NCBI RefSeq assembly: GCF_003865135.1
Contig: NZ_BHZC01000001.1
Coordinates: forward strand, 3,348,001-3,412,000
DNA from: Streptomyces chrestomyceticus JCM 4735
Lineage (GTDB): Bacteria > Actinomycetota > Actinomycetes > Streptomycetales > Streptomycetaceae
Direction: 5' to 3'
Length of the DNA: 64,000 bases
The notes beneath the pieces were generated by a model, which did no database searches, was not told where the DNA came from, and saw nothing but the letters and a program-made list of their open reading frames with translations. Shown here one piece after another: positions 41,749 through 51,066 of this stretch. Numbering within the stretch: position 1 is the stretch's first letter; the number at the start of each line of letters is the position of its first letter. Position numbers and translations under genes: made by a program.

Positions 41749-42909
41749 ATGGCTACCGACACGCCCCAAGGCGCAGCGCCCAGCGAGGACGCGGTCCACG
41801 CCGCGCTCGCCACGGTGAACGACCCCGAGATCCACCGCCCCATCACCGAACTGGGCATGGTCAAATCGGTGGAGATCGCGGCGGACGGCGCGGTGGCGGT
41901 GGCGGTCTACCTGACGGTCGCCGGCTGCCCGATGCGCGAGACGATCACCTCGAACGTGCGTGAGGCGGTGGGCCGGGTCGAGGGCGTCACCGGTGTCTCG
42001 GTCGACCTGGACGTGATGAGCGACGAGCAGCGCAAGGAGCTGGCGTCGTCGCTGCGCGGCGGCACCGCCGAGCGCGAGGTGCCGTTCGCCAAGCCGGGGT
42101 CGCTGACCCGGGTCTACGCGGTCGCCTCCGGCAAGGGCGGCGTCGGCAAGTCGTCGGTGACGGTCAACCTGGCCGCGGCGATGGCGGCCGACGGCCTGAA
42201 GGTCGGCGTGGTGGACGCCGACATCTACGGCCACTCGGTGCCCCGGATGCTGGGCGCGGACGGCCGTCCCACCCAGGTCGAGAACATGATCATGCCGCCG
42301 TCGGCCAACGGCGTGAAGGTGATCTCCATCGGCATGTTCACCCCGGGCAACGCCCCGGTGGTCTGGCGCGGCCCGATGCTGCACCGCGCGCTCCAGCAGT
42401 TCCTGGCCGACGTGTACTGGGGCGACCTGGACGTCCTGCTGCTCGACCTGCCCCCGGGCACCGGCGACATCGCCATCTCGGTGGCGCAGTTGGTCCCGAA
42501 CGCGGAGATCCTGGTCGTCACGACCCCGCAGCAGGCCGCGGCGGAGGTCGCCGAGCGGGCCGGCTCGATCGCCGTACAGACCCACCAGAAGATCGTCGGC
42601 GTGGTGGAGAACATGTCCGGGCTGCCCTGCCCGCACTGCGACGAGATGGTGGACGTGTTCGGTACCGGCGGCGGCGAGCGGGTCGCCGAGGGCCTGACGA
42701 AGACGACCGGCACGCAGGTGCCGGTGCTGGGCGCCATCCCGATCGACGTACGGCTGCGGGAGGGCGGCGACGAGGGCAAGCCCGTCGTGCTGACCGACCC
42801 GGAGTCCCCGGCCGGCGCGGCCATCCGTGCCATCGCGGGCAAGCTGGGCGGCCGCCAGCGCGGCCTGTCGGGCATGTCGCTGGGGATCACCCCGCGCAAC
42901 AAGTTCTGA
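41749..42909 (+). CDS. mrp: Mrp/NBP35 family P-loop ATPase (iron-sulfur carrier)
   Basis: 386 residues. The N-terminal DUF59 (MIP18-like) domain spans residues 1-95 (VHAALATVNDPEIHRPITEL). The deviant Walker A GKGGVGKSS follows near residue 127. Later, MSGLPCPHCDEMVDVFGTGG contains the CxxC that carries a bridging iron-sulfur cluster. ApbC/Mrp proteins assemble and hand over Fe-S clusters. The ATG at 41749 starts MATDTPQGAAPSED. Its place after the MgtE_N and DUF1003 genes matches actinobacterial synteny. Confidence 0.94.
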   Translation: MATDTPQGAAPSEDAVHAALATVNDPEIHRPITELGMVKSVEIAADGAVAVAVYLTVAGCPMRETITSNVREAVGRVEGVTGVSVDLDVMSDEQRKELASSLRGGTAEREVPFAKPGSLTRVYAVASGKGGVGKSSVTVNLAAAMAADGLKVGVVDADIYGHSVPRMLGADGRPTQVENMIMPPSANGVKVISIGMFTPGNAPVVWRGPMLHRALQQFLADVYWGDLDVLLLDLPPGTGDIAISVAQLVPNAEILVVTTPQQAAAEVAERAGSIAVQTHQKIVGVVENMSGLPCPHCDEMVDVFGTGGGERVAEGLTKTTGTQVPVLGAIPIDVRLREGGDEGKPVVLTDPESPAGAAIRAIAGKLGGRQRGLSGMSLGITPRNKF

Positions 42910-42948
42910 GGCGCCCGGCGGCCGGGGACGGCGGCCGGGACAAGCGGA

Positions 42949-42974
42949 GGGGCGGGCCCGTCGGGCTCGCCCCT
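42949..42974. terminator. hairpin terminator after mrp
   Basis: 12-bp stem AGGGGCGGGCCC / GGGCTCGCCCCT with one G-T pair and a short GTC loop, followed by TCGTCGTCG. It lies 40 bp after the mrp stop and before the converging hypothetical gene. Confidence 0.7.
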
Positions 42975-43092
42975 TCGTCGTCGTGCGGCGGGCGTGACAC
43001 CAGGCCGGGCCCGTGTGGCGGGCGTGTGCCGGATCGCGCCCGTACGGCGGACACGGCGCCGGACCGGGCCCGTAGGCCCGCCCGCGCTCGGC

Positions 43093-43818
43093 TCAGTCCG
43101 CCGCCACGCCTTCCGCGGGCACGTCGTCCGCCCGCGCGTCGCCGGTGGCCGCCGTCCGCGTGCCGCTGTCGCCGCTCTCGTACGCGGCGATGTCCTTGAC
43201 CACCGCGAAGCCCAGCCCGTACGCGCTCATGCCGCGCCCGTACGCCCCGATGTGCACGCCCTCCGGGCCCTCGCCCGCCGACCCGGCCAGCACCCAGCCG
43301 TACTCCGACTCCCGGTAGCGGAACGGCGTCGGTACGCCGTCCACCGGCAGCGTCAGCGCGCTCCAGCCCTCGCCGCCGAGGTCGTCCGCCAGTTCCCAGG
43401 CGAGCATCGTCTGCTGGTCGAGCCAGTCCTGGCGGAGCGTGCGGTCCATCTGCGTCGGCCAGGTGCGGGACAGCAGGCCCGAGCCGGCGAGCCAGGCCGC
43501 GGTGGCCGTGGAGGTGGCGTCCAGGACCCCCGTGCCGTCGGCGCTGCGCCGCACGGGGCGGCTGGCGACGGTCACCACGACCGCGAAACGCTCCGAGTCC
43601 GGTGTGCTCTCCACCTTTATGGTGGGCTGCTGGCCGTGGCCGGTCGCGCCGTGCTCGACCGTGCCGTCCGCGGCCGCGCCGACCTGCAGCAGCCAGCGGG
43701 GACCGGTGAACGCGTCGTCGAGTCCGTACCACGGGAACGCGGCCGACAGATAGCCGTCGACCTTCCGTCCGGTGTCGGCGGCGACCGCCTGAACTCCTGC
43801 CCGACCCGTCGTCTCCAT
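43093..43818 (-). CDS. conserved hypothetical protein
   Basis: 241 residues, soluble, starting METTGRAGVQAVAADTGRK. It reads as one globular alpha/beta domain (FPWYGLDDAFTGPRWLLQV, ERFAVVVTVASRPVRRS, EYGWVLAGSAGEGPEGVHIG) with an acidic, Ala-rich tail. I recognise no family with confidence; similar proteins occur beside mrp and tatB in other Streptomyces. Upstream on the minus strand a TTGACT at 43898-43903 could be a -35 box, but the -10 is poor. Confidence 0.72.
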   Translation of the reverse strand: METTGRAGVQAVAADTGRKVDGYLSAAFPWYGLDDAFTGPRWLLQVGAAADGTVEHGATGHGQQPTIKVESTPDSERFAVVVTVASRPVRRSADGTGVLDATSTATAAWLAGSGLLSRTWPTQMDRTLRQDWLDQQTMLAWELADDLGGEGWSALTLPVDGVPTPFRYRESEYGWVLAGSAGEGPEGVHIGAYGRGMSAYGLGFAVVKDIAAYESGDSGTRTAATGDARADDVPAEGVAAD

Positions 43819-43945
43819 CTGCGCGGAGCCTCCTAGTTGCCCTGCGTCGTGGGCGGCCCGCCCCCCTCAGGCGACCTCACCCCGGACACCGGGAGCATAG
43901 TCAACCCGTTCGGCACCAGCGGGCATAAGGCTTGCATAAGACGAG

Positions 43946-44440
43946 TCAGGTGGCATCGGGATCGAACGGAGGGCGCTCGTTCCGGGCCGGCCTCGCGCCC
44001 TTGGTGAACATGTCCGGCGCGGCGGACCCGCCGCCGGAACCGCTCCCGGCGGCCGGGGACTCCTTGGAGAAGTTCACCCGGGACGTGGGCCCGGGGTCGG
44101 CGGCGGAGGCGCTGTCGACGCCGTGCACGGCGTCCGTGACCTCGGCCATCTCCTTCTTCAGGTCGAAGCCGTTACGGATCTCCTGGAGGCCGTACTGGTC
44201 GTTCTCCAGCACGTGCTTGCGGACGAAGTTCCGCGGCTTCAGGTCCTCGAACTCGAAGTCCTTGAACTCCGGCCCCAGCTCGCTGCGGATGTCCTCCTTG
44301 GCGTTGTCCGAGAACGCCCGCACCTTGCGCACGAATCCCATGACATCGGCGATCACCTTGGGCAGCTTGTCCGGCCCGAAGATCAGTACCGCAAGGATCA
44401 CGAGCGCGACCAGCTCTAGGGGTCCTATGTCGAAGAACAC
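43946..44440 (-). CDS. tatB: twin-arginine translocase subunit TatB
   Basis: 164 residues. The N-terminus MFFDIGPLELVALVILAVLI is the TatB membrane helix with conserved Glu, followed by FGPDKLPKVIADVMGFVRKV, the amphipathic helix and hinge of Tat proteins. The rest is an acidic, disordered tail. TatB with TatC recognises twin-arginine signal peptides of folded exported proteins. The start is GTG at 44440. It lies downstream of htrA in the order known from Mycobacterium, separated by a hairpin. Confidence 0.93.
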   Translation of the reverse strand: MFFDIGPLELVALVILAVLIFGPDKLPKVIADVMGFVRKVRAFSDNAKEDIRSELGPEFKDFEFEDLKPRNFVRKHVLENDQYGLQEIRNGFDLKKEMAEVTDAVHGVDSASAADPGPTSRVNFSKESPAAGSGSGGGSAAPDMFTKGARPARNERPPFDPDAT

Positions 44441-44508
44441 CTTGCAGCTCCTTGGGTCATCCGGGGCCTACCAGGACCTAGGCGGGTCTAGGGGGACGTG
44501 TCGGGCCT

Positions 44509-44543
44509 ATGGGCCAGGCCGCCTATCACGGTACCTGGCCCAT
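44509..44543 (-). terminator. hairpin between htrA and tatB
   Basis: 10-bp stem ATGGGCCAGG / CCTGGCCCAT with a 15-nt loop, about 55 bp downstream of the htrA stop. It may reduce read-through from the stress operon into tatB. Confidence 0.6.
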
Positions 44544-44596
44544 GGCATCCGGCGGGAGTCGCCCGTCCCAACACCGTGCAAACGCTCCCGGTGCCG

Positions 44597-46729
44597 CTAC
44601 TCCTGGCCGGCCGCGCCGAGGGTCAGCGGGGCGGTCTGCTCCTTGCCGTCACGCCGCAGGGTCAGCGTCAGCCGGTCGCCCGGCCGGTGGCTGCGGATCT
44701 TGATGATCAGCTCCTCGCCGCTGTGCACGGGCTGCCCGTCGACCTTGGTGATCACGTCCCGCGGCTTGATGCCCGCCTTGGCCCCCGGTCCGCCGGGCGT
44801 GACCGGGACGCCGCCGTCCTTGCTCTTGGAACTGACCCGCGCGCCGTCGCCCGCGTACTCCATCTCCAGCGTGACGCCGATCACCGGGTGCAGGACCTTG
44901 CCCTTGTTGATCAGTTGCTCGGCCACCCACTTGCCCTGGTTGATCGGTATGGCGAAGCCCAGGCCGATGCTGCCGCCCTGGCCGCCGCCGTCCAGGCCGC
45001 CGCCGGAGCTGTCGGCCGCGCGGATGGCGCTGTTGATGCCGATCACCCGGGCCCGGGAGTCGACGAGCGGACCGCCGGAGTTGCCCGGGTTGATCGGGGC
45101 GTCGGTCTGGAGGGCGTCCACGTACGAGATGTCGCTGCCGTCGCCCTTCTTGCCGCCCGCCGTGATGGGCCGCTGCTTGGCGCTGATGATGCCCGCGGTG
45201 ACGGTGTTGGCGAGGTCGTACGGGGCGCCGATCGCCACGACCGGGTCGCCGACCCGTACCGAGTCGGAGTCGCCGAGCGCCAGCGGGCGCAGCCCGGAGA
45301 CGCCCTGGACCTGTACGACGGCCAGGTCGTAGCCGCCGTCCCGGCCGATGACCTTGGCCTTGGCCGTCTGGCCGCCGCTGAAGGAGACCGATATCTCCCC
45401 GCCGGTGCCGGCCGGTTCGACGACATGGTTGTTGGTGAGGATGTGGCCCTGCGTGTCGAGGACGAAGCCGGTGCCGGTGCCCTGCTCGCTGTTGCCGCGT
45501 ACGTGCAGGGTGACCACGCTGGGCAGCGCCGTCTGCGCGATACCGGCGACGCTGTCCGGCTTGCGGCCGCCCTGGTCGCCGGTGTCCTGCGGCAGCTCGA
45601 TGCTGCCGAGGCCGCCGTTGCGTTCGATGTACGCGCCGACGCCGCCGCCGATGCCACCGGCCAGCAGCGCCAGGATCACCGCGCCCGCGGCCAGCGTGCC
45701 GCGGCGGTTGCGGCGGGGGGCCGGAGGCGGCGGGGGCGGGGTGCCCAGGGGCATCGCCGCGCCGTGCTGCGCCGTCCGCCAGGGGTCGTACTGCTGCCAG
45801 TGGGCCTGCTGCTCGCTCTGCGGGTGGGGCTGGTGGGCCGGTCCGCCCGCTGCCGCGACCGGCTGCTCCGCGCCACCCTGGCCGGACTGCGGAGCGTGCG
45901 GGGGCTGCGGCGCGCCGTGCGCCTCGGGCGGGAGCGGGGCGCCGCCGGACGTGTCGTGCGCCTGTGGCGGCTGGGGGTGCGGCGGCTGGGCGGCTGCCGG
46001 TGACGGCTCGGCCTGCGGCATCGGCGTACGGGCGGCGGAGCCCTCGTGCGGATGCGCGCCCGCGGGGGGCTGCGGCTGGGCCGGGAACGGCTGCTGGGGC
46101 GGAGGTACGGGCGCGCCGGTGCCGTACGCGGGCTGCTGCCCGGCGGGCGTCGGCTGCCCTGGAGGCGTCGGCTGTCCGGCGGGCATCGGCGCCGCGTTCT
46201 GCGGTGCGGGGCCGGTGGCCTGCGGTACGGGGCCCGTGCCCTGCGGCGGGACGCCCGTGCCGTGCGCCGGGGTGGCCGTCGGGCGCTGGACCGGCGGCGC
46301 GGGGGCCCAGGGGCCCGGGTCGCCGTACGGAGGCGTGCCGTACGGGTCCTGCGGATGCAGGGGCTGCTGCCGCGGCGGCGCGGCGGGAGGGGCGGCAGGG
46401 GGTGCGGGGACCTGCTGTTCGGGGGCGTGCGGCGCGGGGGTATGCGGCGCGGAAGTCTGCTGTTCGGGAGTGCGCCCGCTCGGGGCATGCGGCGCGCCGG
46501 TGCCCGCCGTCTGCCCGGAACCCGTCGTCTGCCCGGTGTCCGGTGACGTACCCGCTGCGGCGCCGGCCTCCCCGGGCAGGGCCGTGAATTCCCGGGTGGC
46601 GGCGGCCCCTTCGGCGTCGGGTGCCGCGGGACCGGGCGCGGCGGGCGCCTGTGCCGACGGCTCCGCGGGCTGCTGCCCCGACCGGCTCCACCAGTTCCGC
46701 TTCGGCCCGGCGGCCGTCCCCTCGTCCAT
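44597..46729 (-). CDS. htrA: HtrA/DegP-type serine protease with PDZ domain
   Basis: 710 residues. Residues 1-335 are a Pro/Gln/Ala-rich cytosolic head of low complexity. One membrane helix is at about 338-365 (GTLAAGAVILALLAGGIGGG). The extracellular trypsin-like domain has the triad in LTNNHVVEP (His, about 431), GYDLAVVQV (Asp, about 467) and NPGNSGGPLVD (Ser, about 550). A PDZ domain follows (GAKAGIKPRDVITKVDGQPV). It degrades or refolds damaged envelope proteins. Located two genes downstream of the ECF sigma factor, it is probably a target of that factor. Confidence 0.94.
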   Translation of the reverse strand: MDEGTAAGPKRNWWSRSGQQPAEPSAQAPAAPGPAAPDAEGAAATREFTALPGEAGAAAGTSPDTGQTTGSGQTAGTGAPHAPSGRTPEQQTSAPHTPAPHAPEQQVPAPPAAPPAAPPRQQPLHPQDPYGTPPYGDPGPWAPAPPVQRPTATPAHGTGVPPQGTGPVPQATGPAPQNAAPMPAGQPTPPGQPTPAGQQPAYGTGAPVPPPQQPFPAQPQPPAGAHPHEGSAARTPMPQAEPSPAAAQPPHPQPPQAHDTSGGAPLPPEAHGAPQPPHAPQSGQGGAEQPVAAAGGPAHQPHPQSEQQAHWQQYDPWRTAQHGAAMPLGTPPPPPPAPRRNRRGTLAAGAVILALLAGGIGGGVGAYIERNGGLGSIELPQDTGDQGGRKPDSVAGIAQTALPSVVTLHVRGNSEQGTGTGFVLDTQGHILTNNHVVEPAGTGGEISVSFSGGQTAKAKVIGRDGGYDLAVVQVQGVSGLRPLALGDSDSVRVGDPVVAIGAPYDLANTVTAGIISAKQRPITAGGKKGDGSDISYVDALQTDAPINPGNSGGPLVDSRARVIGINSAIRAADSSGGGLDGGGQGGSIGLGFAIPINQGKWVAEQLINKGKVLHPVIGVTLEMEYAGDGARVSSKSKDGGVPVTPGGPGAKAGIKPRDVITKVDGQPVHSGEELIIKIRSHRPGDRLTLTLRRDGKEQTAPLTLGAAGQE

Positions 46730-46856
46730 GTTCTCCCCACCGATCCGCCCGCTGTGTCAGGCGGGCACCACCACCTCGCCGGCGGCGCGCCCCCACGGGG
46801 AAACACCGTCCGGAAGGCGATTCAACCAGGTTCGCGCGGCCGCGCGCAGAGCCCGG

Positions 46857-47870
46857 TCAGCGCGGGGCGGGGTGGTGGGCGGTCATCGCCTCCCGGGAGG
46901 CGGGGTTGGACGGTACGGCGGGCCCGGCCAGGGGGCGTCCGGCGTCCGCCGAGGGCAGGTACGGGCCGACGACACGGGCGCCTGAGAGCGGGGCGGAGGC
47001 GCTGCCCGGCGCGGGGTGGTACGGCAGGAGCTGACCGGTCCGGAGCGTCAGCGCGGGCAGGGCGGACCGGCCGTCGGCCGGGAACGCGACCTCGGACAGC
47101 GGCAGCGTCGGCGCGGGGCGCGCGGCCGACGGCGCCGACGGGCCGGTCAGGCCGAGCGAGCTGGGGGCCGGCTCCAGGGTCGGGTCCGCGTCGGGGAGCG
47201 GGCGCGCCCAGGGGTGGCTCGTCGCGTACAGCAGGGCCTCGCCGCGGGTCGTGCCGGGCGGGCCGAGCGGTCCCGGGGTGGCGCTGAGCGGCGTCATCTG
47301 GCTGCCCGTACCGTCGCCGCGGCCACTCGGGGTGTCCACCGCCGCCTCCAGCGGCAGGGTGCCGCCGAGCGCGAACGCCGCCAGGGAGACCGCGCCGGCC
47401 GCCGCGAAGGCGAACCGGCGGCGCTGCGGCGCGGGCCGGGCCGGCTCGTGGATACGGAAGCCGCGCGAGCGCGGCTGGCGGGGCACCGCGCCGACGGCAT
47501 GGCCGCCGGACGGCGCGTACCGGAACGAGCCGCCGCGCGCCTCGAACTCGCCGCCCTCGGTGAACTCACCGCCGAAGCCGCCGCTGCCGAAGCGCCCGGG
47601 GCCCAGCCGACTTCCGGAGCCGTCGGCATCACCTCCCGGCAGCCCCTGGAGACGCGCCAGTAGCCCCTCGGAGGGACCGGGGGGCGCCGTCTCGGCGAAG
47701 ACGTTCTTCAACTGCCGCTGGTCGTCGGCCTCCGCCTTGCACTTTCCACACGTAGCGAGATGCGCGAGCACCCGCTCGCGCGCGTCATGCCCCAACTCCC
47801 CGTCGACCAGAGCCGCGAGGCGGTCGCCGAGATGATGCTCGGCGGGGGACGGACCGCCTGTACCGCTCAC
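46857..47870 (-). CDS. zinc-binding anti-sigma factor (RseA/CseE-like)
   Basis: 337 residues. The N-terminal zf-HC2 domain has His and Cys ligands in [18 protein letters not shown] and [13 protein letters not shown] (HxxxCxxC). One membrane helix lies at about 177-197 ([18 protein letters not shown]). The extracytoplasmic part is Pro/Ala-rich. It would hold the sigma factor inactive until envelope stress or redox change breaks the zinc site or triggers proteolysis. GTG at 47870 overlaps the sigma stop by 4 bp (GTGA), so the pair is translated together. Confidence 0.92.
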   Translation of the reverse strand: MSGTGGPSPAEHHLGDRLAALVDGELGHDARERVLAHLATCGKCKAEADDQRQLKNVFAETAPPGPSEGLLARLQGLPGGDADGSGSRLGPGRFGSGGFGGEFTEGGEFEARGGSFRYAPSGGHAVGAVPRQPRSRGFRIHEPARPAPQRRRFAFAAAGAVSLAAFALGGTLPLEAAVDTPSGRGDGTGSQMTPLSATPGPLGPPGTTRGEALLYATSHPWARPLPDADPTLEPAPSSLGLTGPSAPSAARPAPTLPLSEVAFPADGRSALPALTLRTGQLLPYHPAPGSASAPLSGARVVGPYLPSADAGRPLAGPAVPSNPASREAMTAHHPAPR

Positions 47871-48661
47871 GCGATTCCGACCTCCCCTGTGACGACCGAG
47901 GTGAGCGGCCGCCGGTCGCGCTCCTCGGCGCGCGCCGCCGGGGAGCGGTGCTTGAGCGCCTTGCGCAGGTGGGAGCGGCCGCGGTGGATGCGGCTGCGGA
48001 CCGTGCCGAGCTTCACACCGAGGGTGGCGGCGATCTCCTCGTACGACAGGCCCTCGATGTCGCAGAGCACCACGGCGGCCCGGAACTCGGGCGCGAGGGT
48101 GTCCAGCGCCTGCTGGACGTCGGCGTCGAAGTGGGTGTCGTTGAAATGCTGCTGCGGGGAGGGCTCCCGGCTGGGGAGCCGCTCGGCCGCGTCGTCACCG
48201 AGCGCGTCGAAGCGGATGCGCTGGCGGCGGCGGACCATGTCCAGGAAGAGGTTGGTCGTGATGCGGTGCAGCCAGCCCTCGAAGGTGCCGGGGGTGTACG
48301 TCGACAGCGAGCGGAAGACGCGGACGAACACCTCCTGCGTCAGGTCCTCGGCGTCGTGCTGGTTGCCGGTGAGGCGGTAGGCGAGGCGGTAGACCCGCGC
48401 GCTGTGGGTGCTGACGATCTCCTCCCAGCTCGGCGGGGTCCAGACCTGCGCATCCGCTTCGGCGGCGAACGTCGCTGTCGTAGCGGTGTCGAAGGCCCCT
48501 CCCCTACCCTTGAGGCCGTGGGAGCGGGAACGGTCAGCGGTGTCTGTCACGGATTTCGGCTCGGCGGCCGACCGCCTGAGGCGCCTGCGCGCCCATCGGT
48601 CACCCGTCGCAGCCGCACCTCCCCTGGTGGCTCTGGTGGTGTCCAGTAGAGCCCCTACCAT
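47867..48661 (-). CDS. ECF sigma factor (SigE-like)
   Basis: 264 residues. Region 2 reads [20 protein letters not shown] with VFVRVFRSL, and region 4 has [20 protein letters not shown] as the helix-turn-helix. The ATG at 48661 follows GAGAGGTGG; a longer frame upstream would add 39 residues without support. Synteny with mycobacterial sigE (anti-sigma, htrA, tatB downstream; O-methyltransferase divergent) suggests the same envelope-stress role. The S. coelicolor gene named sigE is a different locus, so I give no symbol. A SigE-type promoter lies 115 bp upstream. Confidence 0.93.
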   Translation of the reverse strand: MVGALLDTTRATRGGAAATGDRWARRRLRRSAAEPKSVTDTADRSRSHGLKGRGGAFDTATTATFAAEADAQVWTPPSWEEIVSTHSARVYRLAYRLTGNQHDAEDLTQEVFVRVFRSLSTYTPGTFEGWLHRITTNLFLDMVRRRQRIRFDALGDDAAERLPSREPSPQQHFNDTHFDADVQQALDTLAPEFRAAVVLCDIEGLSYEEIAATLGVKLGTVRSRIHRGRSHLRKALKHRSPAARAEERDRRPLTSVVTGEVGIA

Positions 48662-48775
48662 ATCCACCTCTCCCGTTAGCTCCGGATAAGCAGATTTGAC
48701 CTGCTTTTGGCCTGGCCTCGCGTCATCCCGCACTTCTCGCCGGGTCTTCACCGATGCATCCCCCCTGCTGTGCTT

Positions 48776-48803
48776 CAACGCCCGGTCCCATCTGCGGGTT
48801 CCC
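48776..48803 (-). promoter_or_regulatory. SigE-type ECF promoter upstream of the sigma gene
   Basis: On the minus strand the sequence reads GGGAACC, 16 bases, CGTTG. The mycobacterial SigE consensus is GGAAC at -35 and CGTT at -10 with 15-16 bases between. It points to the sigma gene start at 48661, suggesting the factor transcribes its own operon. Confidence 0.65.
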
Positions 48804-48826
48804 GCACGCAGCGGATACAGTCACGG

Positions 48827-49510
48827 TTGCGTCAACTACGGGGACAGGAGAGGGCCATTACCGGCAACCGGCAGACGAGCTTGGCATTCGCCGAGGCGTA
48901 CGGCGCCGGGACCATCGACGACGAGGCCGACGCCGCCCTGCACTGGTCCCGTGAGCGGGCGCGGGAGGCGGGCATCCGCGCGGTGTCCACCGGCACCGGC
49001 ACCGCGCTGCGCCTGCTCGCCGCGACGGCCGACGCCAAGGCGGTCGCCGAGATCGGCACCGGCACGGGAGTGTCGGGCATCTACCTCCTGCACGGCATGC
49101 GTCCGGACGGCGTCCTGACGACGGTCGACCTGGAACCGGAGCGGCAGCAGTTCGCGAAGCAGGCGTTCCGGGAGGCGGGCTTCGCCGGCAACCGCGCGCG
49201 CTTCATCCCCGGCCGCGCCCTGGACGTCCTGCCCCGGCTCGCCGACGGCGGCTACGACCTCGTCTTCTGCGACGGCGACCGCATGGAGTGCCTGGACTAT
49301 CTCGCTGAATCGTTGCGGCTGCTGCGCCCCGGCGGCCTGGTCTGCTTCGAGGGCGTCTTCGCCGACGGCCGTACGGTCGACTCGGCGGCCCAGCCCGCCG
49401 AGGTGCTGCGCCTGCGGGAGCTGCTGCGCACCCTCCGCGAGACGGACGCGCTGGTCTCGTCCCTGCTGCCGGTGGGCGACGGCCTGCTGTGCGCCGTCAA
49501 GCGCGGCTGA
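48827..49510 (+). CDS. class I SAM-dependent O-methyltransferase
   Basis: 227 residues of the catechol-type O-methyltransferase family (PF01596). The SAM motif is AVAEIGTGTGVSGIYLLHGM, followed by LTTVDLEPERQQFAKQAF with the acidic ribose ligand, and YDLVFCDGDR with the metal-binding Asp. The substrate is unknown. I chose the TTG at 48827 (MRQLRGQERAITGN), which matches the family start I remember. A TACAGT box ends 5 bases before it, so translation may be leaderless. It is divergent from the sigma gene, as in mycobacteria. Confidence 0.87.
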   Translation: MRQLRGQERAITGNRQTSLAFAEAYGAGTIDDEADAALHWSRERAREAGIRAVSTGTGTALRLLAATADAKAVAEIGTGTGVSGIYLLHGMRPDGVLTTVDLEPERQQFAKQAFREAGFAGNRARFIPGRALDVLPRLADGGYDLVFCDGDRMECLDYLAESLRLLRPGGLVCFEGVFADGRTVDSAAQPAEVLRLRELLRTLRETDALVSSLLPVGDGLLCAVKRG

Positions 49511-49615
49511 GCGGACCGCGGCGCGCGGGGTGTCCGCCGGAGCGAGGTACGACGGGACCACTGTACGGGCGGAAGGGCCGCCGCGTGCGCGGACCGGCCG
49601 CCCGGGAACGAACAC

Positions 49616-49659
49616 GGCCCCGGTGGGCGTCGCGCGTGCGCGCGGCGCCCACCGGGGCC
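49616..49659. terminator. bidirectional hairpin terminator
   Basis: Perfect 14-bp stem GGCCCCGGTGGGCG / CGCCCACCGGGGCC with a 16-nt loop that itself can pair (CGCGCGTGCGCGCG). It lies between the convergent O-methyltransferase and DUF3117 genes. Confidence 0.86.
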
Positions 49660-49727
49660 CGGGTATTCGGCTGGGGGTCCAGGGGTCATCACTCCCGGGA
49701 AACCGCAGCATCAGGGAGGCTGCCCTG

Positions 49728-49895
49728 TCAGACGGTGACCTTCTCCAGGGCCTCGCTCAAAGCCTTGGCCTCGTCGGGAGTCAGCTCGACGACGAGTCGA
49801 CCGCCGCCTTCGAGCGGAACGCGCATGACGATGCCCCGCCCCTCCTTGGTCACCTCGAGCGGGCCGTCGCCCGTCCGCGGCTTCATGGCCGCCAT
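49728..49895 (-). CDS. DUF3117 family small protein
   Basis: 55 residues reading MAAMKPRTGDGPLEVTKEGR at the start and LTPDEAKALSEALEKVTV at the end, with an AAGGGGA ribosome-binding site. DUF3117 is an actinobacteria-wide small family of unknown function; the mycobacterial member lies in the same neighbourhood beside the DNA-3-methyladenine glycosylase gene. It has strong strand-helix character and no cysteine. Confidence 0.92.
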   Translation of the reverse strand: MAAMKPRTGDGPLEVTKEGRGIVMRVPLEGGGRLVVELTPDEAKALSEALEKVTV

Positions 49896-50209
49896 GCTCG
49901 TTCCCCTTCCTGAAACCAGCTCACGCAGCCGACAACCCAGGTGTCACCGGCATCGAACACATTGCTTCCAGGCCATTATCCCGCATCGCACGACCCGATG
50001 ACCAACATCGGGGAGCATCCCTTCGGCAACGCGCTCTCGCAAAACCACCCAATTCGGGGAGTGGGCTGCGATACTTCGCCCTCCTCCGGCGTCCGGTCCT
50101 CGCCGGTTGTTTGACGTACGTCACATGACGGGCGCCGATGATCTCCGGCATTCTGAGCGACGGCTGCCACAGCCGGGCAGCCCGAGCCGCGACGGAGGGA
50201 CTCCTCACC

Positions 50210-51010
50210 ATGGCCGACACCGTGCTCTACGACGTGACCGAGGGCGTCGGGACGATCACGATCAACCGCCCCGACGCCATGAACGCGATGAACACGGAGG
50301 CCAAGGAGGCCCTGCGGGACATCCTGCGCGAGGCCGCCGCCGACCCGGCCGTACGGGCCGTCCTGCTGACCGCCACCGGACGCGCCTTCTGCGTGGGGCA
50401 GGACCTCAAGGAGCACATCGGGCTGCTGGCCCAGGACCGCGAGACCGGCTCCGGGCAGACCATGAGCACGGTGCGCGAGCACTACAACCCCGTCGTCACG
50501 GCGCTCGCCGGGATGCCCAAGCCGGTGGTGGCCGGGGTCAACGGCGTCGCGGCGGGCGCCGGCGCCGGCTTCGCGCTGGCCGCCGACTACCGGGTCGTCG
50601 CCGACACCGCCTCCTTCAACACCTCCTTCGCGGGCGTGGCGCTCACCGCCGACTCCGGCATCTCCTGGACGCTGCCCCGCCTGATCGGCCACGGCCGCGC
50701 CGCCGACCTGCTGCTCTTCCCGCGCAGCATCTCCGCCCAGGAGGCGTACGAGCTGGGCATCGCGAACAAGGTCGTCCCGGCGGCGGACCTGGCGGCCGAG
50801 GCGGCGGCGGTGGCGCGCACGCTGGCCGAGGGGCCGACCGCCGCCTATGCCGCGATCAAGGAATCCCTCGCCTACGGGGCCGGGCACTCGCTCGTCGAGA
50901 CGCTGGCCAAGGAGGAGGAACTGCAGACGCGGGCGGGTGCCTCGGAGGACCACCACATCGCGGTCGAGGCGTTCGTGAAGAAGGAGAAGCCGAAGTTCCT
51001 GGGGCGCTGA
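50210..51010 (+). CDS. enoyl-CoA hydratase/isomerase
   Basis: 266 residues of the crotonase fold. Visible are TITINRPDAMNAMN, the oxyanion-hole segment GRAFCVGQDLKEH and the second one VAGVNGVAAGAGAGFALA. The acidic residue expected near ALTADSGISWTLPRLIG is Asp. The pattern is closest to PaaG-type isomerases of the phenylacetate pathway, but no paa genes are nearby, so general acyl-CoA metabolism is as likely. The ATG at 50210 follows GGAGGGA. Confidence 0.9.
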   Translation: MADTVLYDVTEGVGTITINRPDAMNAMNTEAKEALRDILREAAADPAVRAVLLTATGRAFCVGQDLKEHIGLLAQDRETGSGQTMSTVREHYNPVVTALAGMPKPVVAGVNGVAAGAGAGFALAADYRVVADTASFNTSFAGVALTADSGISWTLPRLIGHGRAADLLLFPRSISAQEAYELGIANKVVPAADLAAEAAAVARTLAEGPTAAYAAIKESLAYGAGHSLVETLAKEEELQTRAGASEDHHIAVEAFVKKEKPKFLGR

Positions 51011-51016
51011 GCCGCT

Positions 51017-51047
51017 CGGGCGGGCCCGCCGGTTCACAGCCCGCCCG
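51017..51047. terminator. hairpin terminator
   Basis: 9-bp stem CGGGCGGGC / GCCCGCCCG with a 13-nt loop, between the convergent enoyl-CoA hydratase and glycosylase genes. Confidence 0.6.
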
Positions 51048-51066
51048 CGCCGGGGCCGCCCGCCCC

